Assembly (NCBI RefSeq): GCF_007989605.1
Contig: NZ_BJUL01000008.1
Location: forward strand, 179,923-243,922
Source of the DNA: Vreelandella venusta
Lineage (GTDB): Bacteria; Pseudomonadota; Gammaproteobacteria; Pseudomonadales; Halomonadaceae
Length of the DNA: 64,000 bases
Direction of reading: 5' to 3'
Shown piece by piece: positions 27,036 to 34,825 of the stretch (position 1 is the stretch's first letter; every line of letters begins with the position of its first letter). The notes below the pieces were generated by a model. It saw only the letters and a list, made by a program, of their open reading frames with translations, did not search any database and was not told the DNA's origin. Made by a program: the position numbers and the translations under genes.

Positions 27036-27890
27036 TTAAAGTGCTGCTAACTCAGCTGCATTGCAGTTTGGATGCGCGCAACTAGGAAGCTGTGTAACGG
27101 CATTGATTAACGAGCGCGTAGTCGGATGGTGGGGCGCACGCCATAGCGCTGCCGTTGAACGGTCTTCAACTATGTTGCCGTCATCCATAACCAAGGTGCG
27201 TTGGCATAGTTGGGTAACCACCGATAAATCATGGGACACCAGCAGTAGCCCCGTGCCGCTTTCATCGCATAGCTTTTTCAGTACGCTAATTACCTGCGCG
27301 CGAACCGGTAGGTCTAGACCGCTCAGCGGCTCATCGGCAAGCAAAAAGCGCGGGCGGGTAGCGATCGCGCGGGCAATGGCGACTCGTTGCGCTTGGCCGC
27401 CGGAAAGTTCATGAGGCAAACGGTTCAAAAAACGTGCATCCAAGCCAACTTGCTCCAGCGCTTCTCTGGCACGCTCTTCTGGGGTGCAATCAATGCCTAG
27501 TCTTATTAATGGCTCGGTCACTAGCGCTTGAACACGCATGCGAGGGTCAAGAGAGGCGCCGGGGTCTTGGGGGATATACTGAACAGCCCGACGGTACCAT
27601 CGAAGCTTGGCCGTGGAGGCGGGACGTACCGCTTTATGCAGACAAGTAATCGAACCCGTATCGGGCGCCTCAATCGCCAACAGCGAGCGCAGTAGTGTCG
27701 TTTTCCCAGATCCTGACAAGCCGGCTAATCCAACACGCTCGCCCGGATAAAGCCTTAAGTTGATGTTATTCATGACTTGTTTGCGTTCACCCGCTCGCCA
27801 AAAAACAGTGCGGGGTAAAGAGACGCTTTTATAGAGTCCGTTTGCTGAGAGAAAGGCTTCCTGGCACTTAAAAAGTGGCTGACTCTGCAT
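27036..27890 (-). CDS. Opp/Nik-family ABC ATPase, second subunit (DppF-like)
   Basis: This 284-residue ABC ATPase has Walker A GLSGSGKTTLL, signature LSGGQAQRVAIARAIA, Walker B FLLADEPLSGLD and switch LLVSHDLSVV. The ATG lies directly against the TAA of the preceding ATPase gene. With that paralog it forms the heterodimer energising the fused permease. Confidence 0.9.
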   Translation of the reverse strand: MQSQPLFKCQEAFLSANGLYKSVSLPRTVFWRAGERKQVMNNINLRLYPGERVGLAGLSGSGKTTLLRSLLAIEAPDTGSITCLHKAVRPASTAKLRWYRRAVQYIPQDPGASLDPRMRVQALVTEPLIRLGIDCTPEERAREALEQVGLDARFLNRLPHELSGGQAQRVAIARAIATRPRFLLADEPLSGLDLPVRAQVISVLKKLCDESGTGLLLVSHDLSVVTQLCQRTLVMDDGNIVEDRSTAALWRAPHHPTTRSLINAVTQLPSCAHPNCNAAELAAL

Positions 27891-28712
27891 TTAGGCACTC
27901 TTCAAATAGTCAGTTGGGACTACTTCAGGCGTTTGCACATTATGTGCCGCCGCGACTAGCGTTTGGGTGAAGGGGTGTTGCGGCGAGGTGATTAGGCTAT
28001 CTAATTCGCCACTTTCGATCATTGTCCCTTGCTCAATGATCACCGCCCGTTGGCATAGCTGCGCTGCGGCGTGTAGATCATGGGTGATGAATAACAGTGC
28101 AGATGCTGTGCTTTCAGTATGTTGACGTAAGGCGCGTAACACTTGGCATTGAGTGACGACATCGAGCGCAGTGGTAGGCTCATCGGCAACCATAAGCGAT
28201 GTTTTACATGCCATAGCCAGGGCAATACAGACCCGCTGACGCTGCCCGCCAGAAAGCTCTGCTGGGGTGCGCTTGATTAACTGTTCAGGGGTTGGGAGGT
28301 CTAGTGACCCAAGAAGTGCCACTGCGGCGTCAGTCGCGGCTGGGTGCGAAAGGCCGTGATGGCGTATAAAGGGTTCTCGCAGCTGGGAACCGATTGAAAC
28401 TAAGGGGTTAAGCGCCGAAAGGGAATCCTGAAATACCATTGATACCCGAGAGTTTTTGGGCCGCTGTGTCGCTGGTGTCGCAATCGCTTCTTGGCCTTGA
28501 ATGCGTATACTTCCCTGAGTTTCAACATTGGGGGGCAGCAAACCGAGCACAGCTTTAGCTGTGAATGATTTCCCCGAGCCAGATGCACCCAATAGGCAAA
28601 CTCGCTCGCCGGGCATAACATCAAACGAGAGCCCATCGACAACCTGTTGCTGGCCGATTTTAATGCGCAGATCACGCACGGATAACACGGGGTCGCTGCA
28701 CACTGAAACCAT
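27891..28712 (-). CDS. Opp/Nik-family ABC ATPase, first subunit (DppD-like)
   Basis: This 273-residue ABC ATPase has Walker A GASGSGKSFTAKA, signature LSGGQRQRVCIALAMA, Walker B LMVADEPTTALD and switch LFITHDLHAA. It is the first gene of the ATPase-ATPase-binding protein-fused permease operon (28712 to 23674). A Zur-box-like palindrome lies 30 bp upstream of its ATG. The Shine-Dalgarno is weak. Substrate not shown by sequence. Confidence 0.9.
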   Translation of the reverse strand: MVSVCSDPVLSVRDLRIKIGQQQVVDGLSFDVMPGERVCLLGASGSGKSFTAKAVLGLLPPNVETQGSIRIQGQEAIATPATQRPKNSRVSMVFQDSLSALNPLVSIGSQLREPFIRHHGLSHPAATDAAVALLGSLDLPTPEQLIKRTPAELSGGQRQRVCIALAMACKTSLMVADEPTTALDVVTQCQVLRALRQHTESTASALLFITHDLHAAAQLCQRAVIIEQGTMIESGELDSLITSPQHPFTQTLVAAAHNVQTPEVVPTDYLKSA

Positions 28713-28741
28713 CGCTTGCTGAACCGCTCAATAAGATATTT

Positions 28742-28758
28742 TGGTTATGATATAACAT
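28742..28758 (-). promoter_or_regulatory. Zur-box-like palindrome upstream of the fused-permease ABC operon
   Basis: TGGTTATGATATAACAT contains GTTAT-N3-ATAAC, and matches the gammaproteobacterial Zur core ATGTTATANTATAACAT at 13 of 16 defined positions. It is 30 bp upstream of the first ABC gene, a position where repressor binding would block transcription. A better match precedes the COG0523 gene at 44130. Confidence 0.6.
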
Positions 28759-28819
28759 TGGTTGGCTGGGCATCAATCTATGCGTTAATACTGCGCCCAA
28801 AAAGTGTGTTTCAGCGGTT

Positions 28820-28845
28820 AAAACAGCGAGCCAAAACAGCGAGTC
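28820..28845. repeat. Tandem 13-bp doublet between cstA and the ABC operon
   Basis: AAAACAGCGAGCC followed by AAAACAGCGAGTC, 12 of 13 identical. It is in the 224-bp gap that also holds the cstA terminator and the Zur-like site. Confidence 0.65.
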
Positions 28846-28881
28846 TAAAAGAGGTCAAAATGAGGCTAAGAGATGCCCATA

Positions 28882-28912
28882 AAAAAAGCGCTGATTAACT
28901 CAGCGCTTTTTT
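28882..28912 (-). terminator. Rho-independent terminator of the CstA-family gene
   Basis: A 13-bp perfect inverted repeat (AAAAAAGCGCTGA and TCAGCGCTTTTTT) with a 5-nt TTAAC loop lies 25 bp past the stop. T runs are present on both strands. Confidence 0.9.
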
Positions 28913-28936
28913 CTTCAGGGTCAGTAAAACAATAAC

Positions 28937-30412
28937 TTACTTAGCAGCAGTCGATAGTGTTTGTCCCTCTTCGCCTGCGCCGAAGGCATCAGCATGCTCA
29001 TCAACAGCAAAGGTCGCGCGGCTTAAGCGGCGTACGCGCTTCATAAACAGGGCGATACAGACCAGCGTTCCCAACGCCGCGACGATACAGCTTGTTTGCA
29101 GTGGCAAACCAAAACCAATCGGTGCGTAGGCTAAATAGGTAAAGGTGGCCATGGTCATAAAGACAGCAGGAATCGAGGTGATCAGGTAAGGCTTACGTGA
29201 TAGCACGAGATACATGGTGCCGACCCACAGTGCAATCACTGCCGTGGTTTGGTTGGCCCAGGAGAAGTAGCGCCATAGCAGGGTAAAGTCCATGTGAGTC
29301 AGCGCGTAAGAAGCAGCAAACAGTGGCATGGCGATCAAAATACGCTTAATAATCGGCTTCTGCTCAATTTTGAGATAGTCAGCAATAATCATCCGTGCAC
29401 TGCGGAAGGCGGTATCGCCCGAGGTAATCGGCAGCACAATAACCCCTAGAACAGCCAGTGTTCCGCCAATAGCACCAAGCATGCTAATAGATACTTCGCT
29501 GACCACCGCTGCAGGACCACCAGCCGCTAACACTGCGGACAACGATTGTTCGCCTTGGAATAAACTCATGGCGGCGGCGGCCCAGATCATCGCAATCACG
29601 CCTTCGGCAATCATCATGCCGTAAAAGATTTTACGACCATTGGTTTCGTTTTGCGTCGTACGCGAAATGATGGGGGTTTGTGTGGCATGGAAACCTGAAA
29701 GAGCACCACAGGAGATCGTTAAGAACAGCAGAGGAAAAATGGGCGCTCCTTCCGGATGCATATTCTGGAAAGAGAGTTCTGGAATTGGTGCGCCGGTAAC
29801 AACCAAACCGATGCCAATACCTGCGGCGCTGAACAGCAACAAAGCACCAAAGTAGGGGTAGATACGGCCAATGACTTTATCAATCGGTAGCAGCGTAGCA
29901 ACCAGATAGTAGGCAAAAATCGCTAAAATAATTAGCGTTAAAGAGAGTGATGTCATATTAGCAAGCAGTGCTGCGGGCGAGGTTACAAAAACCGTGCCCA
30001 CCAGTAATAACAGCAAAATAGCAAAGCCGTTGACCACATGCTTCATGGTCTTACCGAGAAATTTACCCGCCAACTGAGGCAAATGAGCGCCGTGATTGCG
30101 AATCGAGATCATACCGGTGAGGTAGTCATGTACGGCACCTGCAAAGATGCAGCCAACCACAATCCATATAAAAGCCACTGGACCATAAAGCGCCCCTAAA
30201 ATGGGGCCGAAAATCGGGCCGACACCGGCAATATTAAGCAGTTGAATAAGTGAGTTGCGCGTGGTGTTCATCGGCACATAGTCAATATTGTCACGCATAC
30301 TAAACGCCGGTGTTTGACGCTTGCGGTCAGTAACAAACACGCGCTCAACAAACTTGCCGTAGGTGAAGTAGCCCACGACTAGAAGCAGTATCGATACAAT
30401 GAAGGTGATCAT
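28937..30412 (-). CDS. cstA: CstA-family carbon starvation/peptide (pyruvate) transporter
   Basis: This 491-residue polytopic membrane protein starts MITFIVSILLLVVGYFTYGK. The CstA core follows: TRNSLIQLLNIAGVGPIFGP, the AGAVHDYLTGMISIRNHG loop, and CGALSGFHATQTPIIS. It belongs to the short CstA branch (about 480-490 residues); E. coli CstA and BtsT are about 700. Family members import peptides or pyruvate. It stands alone with its own terminator. Confidence 0.9.
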   Translation of the reverse strand: MITFIVSILLLVVGYFTYGKFVERVFVTDRKRQTPAFSMRDNIDYVPMNTTRNSLIQLLNIAGVGPIFGPILGALYGPVAFIWIVVGCIFAGAVHDYLTGMISIRNHGAHLPQLAGKFLGKTMKHVVNGFAILLLLLVGTVFVTSPAALLANMTSLSLTLIILAIFAYYLVATLLPIDKVIGRIYPYFGALLLFSAAGIGIGLVVTGAPIPELSFQNMHPEGAPIFPLLFLTISCGALSGFHATQTPIISRTTQNETNGRKIFYGMMIAEGVIAMIWAAAAMSLFQGEQSLSAVLAAGGPAAVVSEVSISMLGAIGGTLAVLGVIVLPITSGDTAFRSARMIIADYLKIEQKPIIKRILIAMPLFAASYALTHMDFTLLWRYFSWANQTTAVIALWVGTMYLVLSRKPYLITSIPAVFMTMATFTYLAYAPIGFGLPLQTSCIVAALGTLVCIALFMKRVRRLSRATFAVDEHADAFGAGEEGQTLSTAAK

Positions 30413-30607
30413 TTAGGGCACTCAGTGTTAGGGGAATTAATAGGGTAGTGCATACTAGTGAGTTACTTGTCAGTACACTTATTTAGCGGGGCTGAATGTA
30501 CCGACTCATCATGAGAATCGCTTTAAGACTTTAGTGGCCTATGGTGCTAACGAGGGCAACCAACAACATAAGGCTTCATTAACGCAAGAAATCATCAATA
30601 CAAAAAA

Positions 30608-30626
30608 GGGCAGCGCTATGCTGCCC
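30608..30626 (-). terminator. Rho-independent terminator of sodC
   Basis: GGGCAGC-GCTAT-GCTGCCC stem-loop; on the minus strand it is followed by a run of six T. It sits 33 bp past the sodC stop. Confidence 0.85.
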
Positions 30627-30658
30627 GGTATGGCGTTAGAGTGATGAGGTTTTAAACG

Positions 30659-31192
30659 TTACGATTCGACGACGCCGCAGGCCATGCGCGCACCGCCACC
30701 GCCTAAGTGGGGATCATCTGAATACGTATCGCCGCCCGCATGGATCATCAGGCTGCGCCCTGGCATATCTTCCATACTCAAGCGTGGTGCCAGCACCGGT
30801 AAATTGGCTTCGCCATCTTTATTTACCGTGAGCACCGGGAGGTCACCTAGGTGGCCATCGCCGTAGGGTCCTTGGTGGGTGCCCGTCTCTTCAGGGTCGT
30901 AATGACCACCTGCAGACAGCGCTGCGGTCATTTCGCCACTATCGTTTTCAGCAGGCTCGCAGCTGGCATGTTGGTGGACATGAAAACCGTATACGCCGGG
31001 TTCTAGGCCTGTTAACGACGGCGTAAGCAACACACCGTGCTCAGTATGCTCAATAGCGACAGTCCCAATAGACTGTTCAATTCCTTCGGCGTTGACCTTA
31101 TGCATTTCAACGTCGAGCGCTTCATTGGCCTGAGCGGTAGTTGCCAGCAATAACCCCGCGGCAATACCTGTTAATGGTAGTGAGTAACGCAT
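30659..31192 (-). CDS. sodC: Periplasmic Cu/Zn superoxide dismutase
   Basis: This 177-residue SodC has a signal peptide ([16 protein letters not shown], ending AQAN). Copper ligands are HVHQH; the zinc region is [20 protein letters not shown] with the conserved aspartate. The disulfide cysteines are in ASCEPAE and ARMACGVV near the C-terminus. It converts superoxide to peroxide in the periplasm. It is monocistronic. The 245 bp between it and cstA hold its terminator and the cstA leader; nothing else was recognised there. Confidence 0.95.
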   Translation of the reverse strand: MRYSLPLTGIAAGLLLATTAQANEALDVEMHKVNAEGIEQSIGTVAIEHTEHGVLLTPSLTGLEPGVYGFHVHQHASCEPAENDSGEMTAALSAGGHYDPEETGTHQGPYGDGHLGDLPVLTVNKDGEANLPVLAPRLSMEDMPGRSLMIHAGGDTYSDDPHLGGGGARMACGVVES

Positions 31193-31359
31193 TGTGCAAT
31201 TCTCCTTTCCTTATCCATGGAAGCTCGTATGACGAGTTGCCATTTCAAGGTAGTTGGCTATTGGAGAAGATGCTAAATGCTCATTAAAAAGTTTTTCATG
31301 GTGAGTCGTGTGAAAGCGCTGAGGGCAGAGGTGGTAGACACTCTTGCAAAAAGTAAGCT

Positions 31360-32208
31360 CTAAATGCTTCTTTGATAGGCTTTAATTAATGTGTCGTAAT
31401 GGCCTGAATTAGGTAAAGCGGTTAGGACAGACCCAGAAATAAATGATGCGAGTGCTTGTCCATGCTCAAGATGAACTAATGCATCGTTCTCACCATGAAA
31501 AATCTCTATAGGAACCCCTAAGTCTCCAACGCTGAAAGGCCACTCTCGTGCCATTAGTTGAATATCTCTAACAATGCTATCAGCTGCTATCAAGCCACCT
31601 TGCTGTGTTGCTGCCACTAGGTTTTTTTGAAAGGCTTTACGTAGTTGTGAAGCTTGTAGGAATTGGCGTTCTTGGTCACTGAGCGAGTCCATTAACGCGG
31701 CTGCCAGTAATGCGCTGTCGCCCGTTATATCTGCTAACTGGGTGATTAAATCCTGAGGAGCAGTCAATGCTGCGTGCCACGTCTCGGCAGTCAGCTTTCC
31801 TGCGTGCTTGTAGGGCGAGTTCTGTATAGGAACAGCAGGCGTCCCAACCAGCACCACTCTGTTGACTCTCTCTTTGAGAGCCGTTGCGGTCGCCATGGCG
31901 AATACGCCACCTCCCGAAAAACCTAGTAGAGAGAATTTGTTAATTTGAAGCTGCTCTGCCACTGCCTGCACGTCGTCTGTGTGGTCAGCAAAACGGTAGC
32001 TTTTCATCTGAGTAGAGCCACCATACCCTGGGCGATCTATGGCAATGAGCCGAACGCTCTCAGTTTTATTTCTTGCAGTTGCCATCAATACTTCTTTTTT
32101 AGAACCAGGAATGCCGTGACAGTAGAACCAGGCTGGTGCATCTGCTGGGCCTGTATCCATGACACTCAAAAAACGTCCACCTTGCCTTGGAGTACGATAA
32201 ATTTGCAT
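31360..32208 (-). CDS. Alpha/beta hydrolase
   Basis: This 282-residue alpha/beta hydrolase has oxyanion-hole region FYCHGIPGSKKE, nucleophile elbow LLGFSGGGVFA (Ser in GFSGG), acid in EIFHGENDALV and histidine in PNSGHYDTL. The ATG at 32208 is preferred to a TTG at 32223. It follows the LuxR-type regulator by 16 bp, so the pair is probably cotranscribed. A hydrolase beside a LuxR-type regulator suggests it acts on a small regulatory or nutrient ester, which is not proven. The region is more AT-rich than its neighbours. Confidence 0.85.
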   Translation of the reverse strand: MQIYRTPRQGGRFLSVMDTGPADAPAWFYCHGIPGSKKEVLMATARNKTESVRLIAIDRPGYGGSTQMKSYRFADHTDDVQAVAEQLQINKFSLLGFSGGGVFAMATATALKERVNRVVLVGTPAVPIQNSPYKHAGKLTAETWHAALTAPQDLITQLADITGDSALLAAALMDSLSDQERQFLQASQLRKAFQKNLVAATQQGGLIAADSIVRDIQLMAREWPFSVGDLGVPIEIFHGENDALVHLEHGQALASFISGSVLTALPNSGHYDTLIKAYQRSI

Positions 32209-32224
32209 CTCGTAACTACTCAAA

Positions 32225-33349
32225 TCAGTTAACTATTCCAACGCTAAGCAGTAATGTGCGTATTAAGTCAGCCTGCCTCGTGACGTCTGTTTTTCGCATG
32301 ACTGATTTTAATTGAGAGCGAGTGGTGTGTACCGTCACGTTCAAATAAGCGCTAGCCTCATTAATATCCAGGCCGCGTATTAGTAAATCTACTAGACGCA
32401 ATTCCGCTACGCTCAATGAGTAAAGGTTTTTTAGACGTTCATGGTCCAGTGCGATGGCCCTTTGTGGGTCAAGCAAGAAGGCGATTACAGTGGCAGAAGA
32501 AGCTACTTTCCAGTAAAGGGATGGATTTCCTTCCCGGTTACAGAAAAGTACCAATGAAGCTCCTGCCCTATTTAGCTGAATGCTCTCACAGCGACTTTCT
32601 GCTTTGTTTAGCTTACGTGATGCCTGAGCAAGGGCTGAACCGAGCTTTTCTTCATCGAAAATTAAGCGGCCGTTACGCTGCTGTATACCGAAGCAATGGG
32701 TGCTAAGCACATCTTCGGCAACTCGGTTTGACCAGTGGCAGCGTAGGTTTGCGTCCAACATCCACACCCCAAAAGGAAGGTGGTTAAAGGCATTCTGAGC
32801 TTGTGCTAATGCTTCCTGTACTTGGCTAGTCAGTTTGGTCAGATGAGCTACACGGCGTAAATGTCCGCTCAAATCTTCTAGCTGTTCTTGCTCCTGCCGA
32901 GTAAACATGCCCTTTTCGCGTGGTCGATGTAAGCCAATATGCATCGCAGATGAGCCATCGCGTTCAAACTGGGTTCCCATGGCATAAAAATTCCCGTTCG
33001 GGCGGAAAAATAATTGGTAGTGCTCAGAGTGTTCAAATGCCCGATCAGAAATAATGTCGGTACTTATATGGACTTTGCCAAGTGGGCCGCTAGCCAGTGA
33101 TGTGCGGAAGGGGTCAAAAACCACGGCCTCCTGCTCATAATTAAGCCCCTGCTCTAAGCCAATAGCAAAGGATCGGTAAACGATAGGGTTTTCACGATCA
33201 GTGATACGCAATGCGGCTGAAGGAGAATTGAAATGGCTGGCAAGCTGTTGCAGGAATTCGCCCCAGCCCTCTGGGTAGGTGACGTTGTCATATAGCGTAT
33301 GTAATAGCTTAGAGAGGTTTTTTTCTTTGTTATACACGATTGTACTCAC
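32225..33349 (-). CDS. LuxR-family transcriptional regulator
   Basis: This 374-residue regulator has a C-terminal LuxR helix-turn-helix (LSVAELRLVDLLIRGLDINE, then SAYLNVTVHTTRSQLKSVMR). The N-terminal half (about 1-170) is an unassigned sensor region, and a PAS-like stretch (NAFNHLPFGVWMLDANLRCH) lies near 190-210. It does not have the acyl-homoserine-lactone-binding domain of classical LuxR. The start is GTG at 33349. It is divergent from the T11SS genes across a 343-bp gap and upstream of the hydrolase; either may be its target. Confidence 0.85.
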   Translation of the reverse strand: MSTIVYNKEKNLSKLLHTLYDNVTYPEGWGEFLQQLASHFNSPSAALRITDRENPIVYRSFAIGLEQGLNYEQEAVVFDPFRTSLASGPLGKVHISTDIISDRAFEHSEHYQLFFRPNGNFYAMGTQFERDGSSAMHIGLHRPREKGMFTRQEQEQLEDLSGHLRRVAHLTKLTSQVQEALAQAQNAFNHLPFGVWMLDANLRCHWSNRVAEDVLSTHCFGIQQRNGRLIFDEEKLGSALAQASRKLNKAESRCESIQLNRAGASLVLFCNREGNPSLYWKVASSATVIAFLLDPQRAIALDHERLKNLYSLSVAELRLVDLLIRGLDINEASAYLNVTVHTTRSQLKSVMRKTDVTRQADLIRTLLLSVGIVN

Positions 33350-33692
33350 TGTTTAATGAGTATCTGTAGTTACAAAAGCTAAACCATACCTTACTTTTTT
33401 AGCAGGTCCTAGGTATCAACGCTAATTCTCTGGTGGTGGTTTTTAGCTATTTCAAGATAGGCAATATAGATGAGCGGCATCGCGATATTTTTAAATGTTT
33501 CACCCATTTGAGTGATTCTTGCATGCCTGTCACGTGCTTAACTTCAATCGAGTTAGGCTCGATATGAAGCAGCACGTTAAGCAAACAATTGCTTAGCGAG
33601 CGTATTTCAAATCAACAGAATTAAAAAAGCCGGAAGCTTCTTAATAAGTAGAGCCTAAAGTAAAAGCCGTATAAATTAAGGGGAAAATCAAT
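33350..33692. other. 343-bp divergent intergenic region; leader of the Slam cargo gene
   Basis: AT-rich, non-coding in all frames of useful length. It holds promoters for the LuxR gene (minus) and the cargo lipoprotein (plus), neither clear enough to place, and the nested and competing inverted repeats at 33536-33595. AAGGGGA at 33679-33685 is the cargo ribosome-binding site. Confidence 0.6.
33536..33595 (+). promoter_or_regulatory. Two mutually exclusive hairpins in the cargo-gene leader
   Basis: GCTTAAC (33536-33542) can pair with GTTAAGC (33576-33582), enclosing ATCGAG/CTCGAT (33547-33563) as an inner stem. The same downstream strand can instead form TAAGCAA-ACAA-TTGCTTA (33578-33595), a perfect 7-bp stem. 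The two structures share 33578-33582, so only one forms at a time. This could be a protein operator or an RNA switch. Confidence 0.4.
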
Positions 33693-34745
33693 ATGGAAAC
33701 TATTGATAACAAAGGCTCAGTACTGAAGCTCTCGCTCCTGGCCTTGGCTATCGTTGCAGTGGCGGGCTGTTCCAGTGGTGGCAGCTCCAGCCAGCCAATA
33801 GATCAGGGTGATCCAGGGCAGACGGATGGCGGTGGTGGAGGTGAGACTGATGGTGGCGGCACGGATAGCGGTTCAGGGTCGGACGGCGGTGATCAGGATT
33901 TCACCTACCGCACCATCAACTCGGCTAGTGATATTCCCGCAGGTGAGGACTTCGCGTTGGATACCACAACCATTAAGGCTACTCCGCGGGCTGATGGTAG
34001 TAATGGTGCCACCATCAATGCTGGGCCAACCATCGGTGCTAGAGCCATTATCACGGTGCTCAATGAAGACGCAAACGGAAATACTAGGATTCGTTTGCAA
34101 GACTCCGAGAATGGTGTTGATACCACACTAGTCCAAGATGGTAATGGCTCAAATTTATATCTTAGTAACGGTGGTGAACTGGAAATATTCTCCCAGGGAC
34201 AGTCAGTTTCGAGCCTTATGCCCTCGGGCGGTCTGAATTATGCCGCATACGGTTTCTGGTCGGTACCTGACGGTTCTAGTGACCTCAATGTGGGTTTCTT
34301 CGCAGGCGGCTACGCTACCCAGAATGGCGATATGCCGATAACTGGCACAGCATCATTTTCGGGTGCAGCAAATGGCTTCAGTGTTACCTCTAATGGTGAA
34401 GTCGTGGATGTCATCGGCAATGCCAGCATGAATGTCGATTTCGCCGCGGGTACCCTGACCGGCGCCATGACCAATATGACATCCGGTGCCAATGTGGGGG
34501 ACGCCTTGAGTAGCACCACACCGTGGAACGATGTTGGCTTCAGCGGTACGCTCACCGATAACGCATTCAGCGCTGACGCAAGAGTTACATCATCACCCAA
34601 TAACGCGGCAGCACTCGACGCTGACGCCGCGGGTAACATCAATGGCCGCTTCTACGGCCCGCAAGCCGCCGAGGCGGCAGGTACCTGGAGCCTGGAGGAC
34701 GGTAGTGGAGGCGCGGCGTTTGGCGGTTTTGGCGTCAAGCAGTAG
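33693..34745 (+). CDS. TbpB-barrel surface lipoprotein, Slam/T11SS cargo
   Basis: This 350-residue lipoprotein has a signal sequence ending VAVAGC, with the lipidated Cys26. A Gly/Asp/Ser-rich flexible linker (about 27-68) follows. The C-terminal part (about 205-350) is like the transferrin-binding-protein-B beta-barrel domain, ending with NGRFYGPQAAEAAGTW and GAAFGGFGVKQ; FYGPxAxE is a family hallmark. The gene directly downstream is a Slam translocator, so this is its likely cargo, flipped to the cell surface. The ligand is unknown; transferrin is implausible in a free-living host, and heme or other ligands are possible. It has one barrel, not the two-lobed TbpB form. Confidence 0.85.
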   Translation: METIDNKGSVLKLSLLALAIVAVAGCSSGGSSSQPIDQGDPGQTDGGGGGETDGGGTDSGSGSDGGDQDFTYRTINSASDIPAGEDFALDTTTIKATPRADGSNGATINAGPTIGARAIITVLNEDANGNTRIRLQDSENGVDTTLVQDGNGSNLYLSNGGELEIFSQGQSVSSLMPSGGLNYAAYGFWSVPDGSSDLNVGFFAGGYATQNGDMPITGTASFSGAANGFSVTSNGEVVDVIGNASMNVDFAAGTLTGAMTNMTSGANVGDALSSTTPWNDVGFSGTLTDNAFSADARVTSSPNNAAALDADAAGNINGRFYGPQAAEAAGTWSLEDGSGGAAFGGFGVKQ

Positions 34746-34759
34746 TTACTTCTCCTGAT

Positions 34760-34796
34760 AACAAGACTAGACCCGCCACCTAGGCGGGTTCTTGTT
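34760..34796 (+). terminator. Terminator between cargo and Slam genes (possible attenuator)
   Basis: Inner stem CCCGCC-ACCTA-GGCGGG (34772-34788) is extended by AACAAGA/TCTTGTT (34760-34766 and 34790-34796). No intact T8 run follows, so read-through into the Slam gene is likely and would set cargo above translocator levels. Confidence 0.65.
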
Positions 34797-34825
34797 TACT
34801 GCCGCTAATTCATGAGGAGCGTACT

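Noticed and set aside
33693..34745. Calling the lipoprotein a transferrin-binding protein
   Set aside because: Only the barrel type is shared. It has one lobe, no TbpA partner, and the host is not a vertebrate pathogen by gene content.
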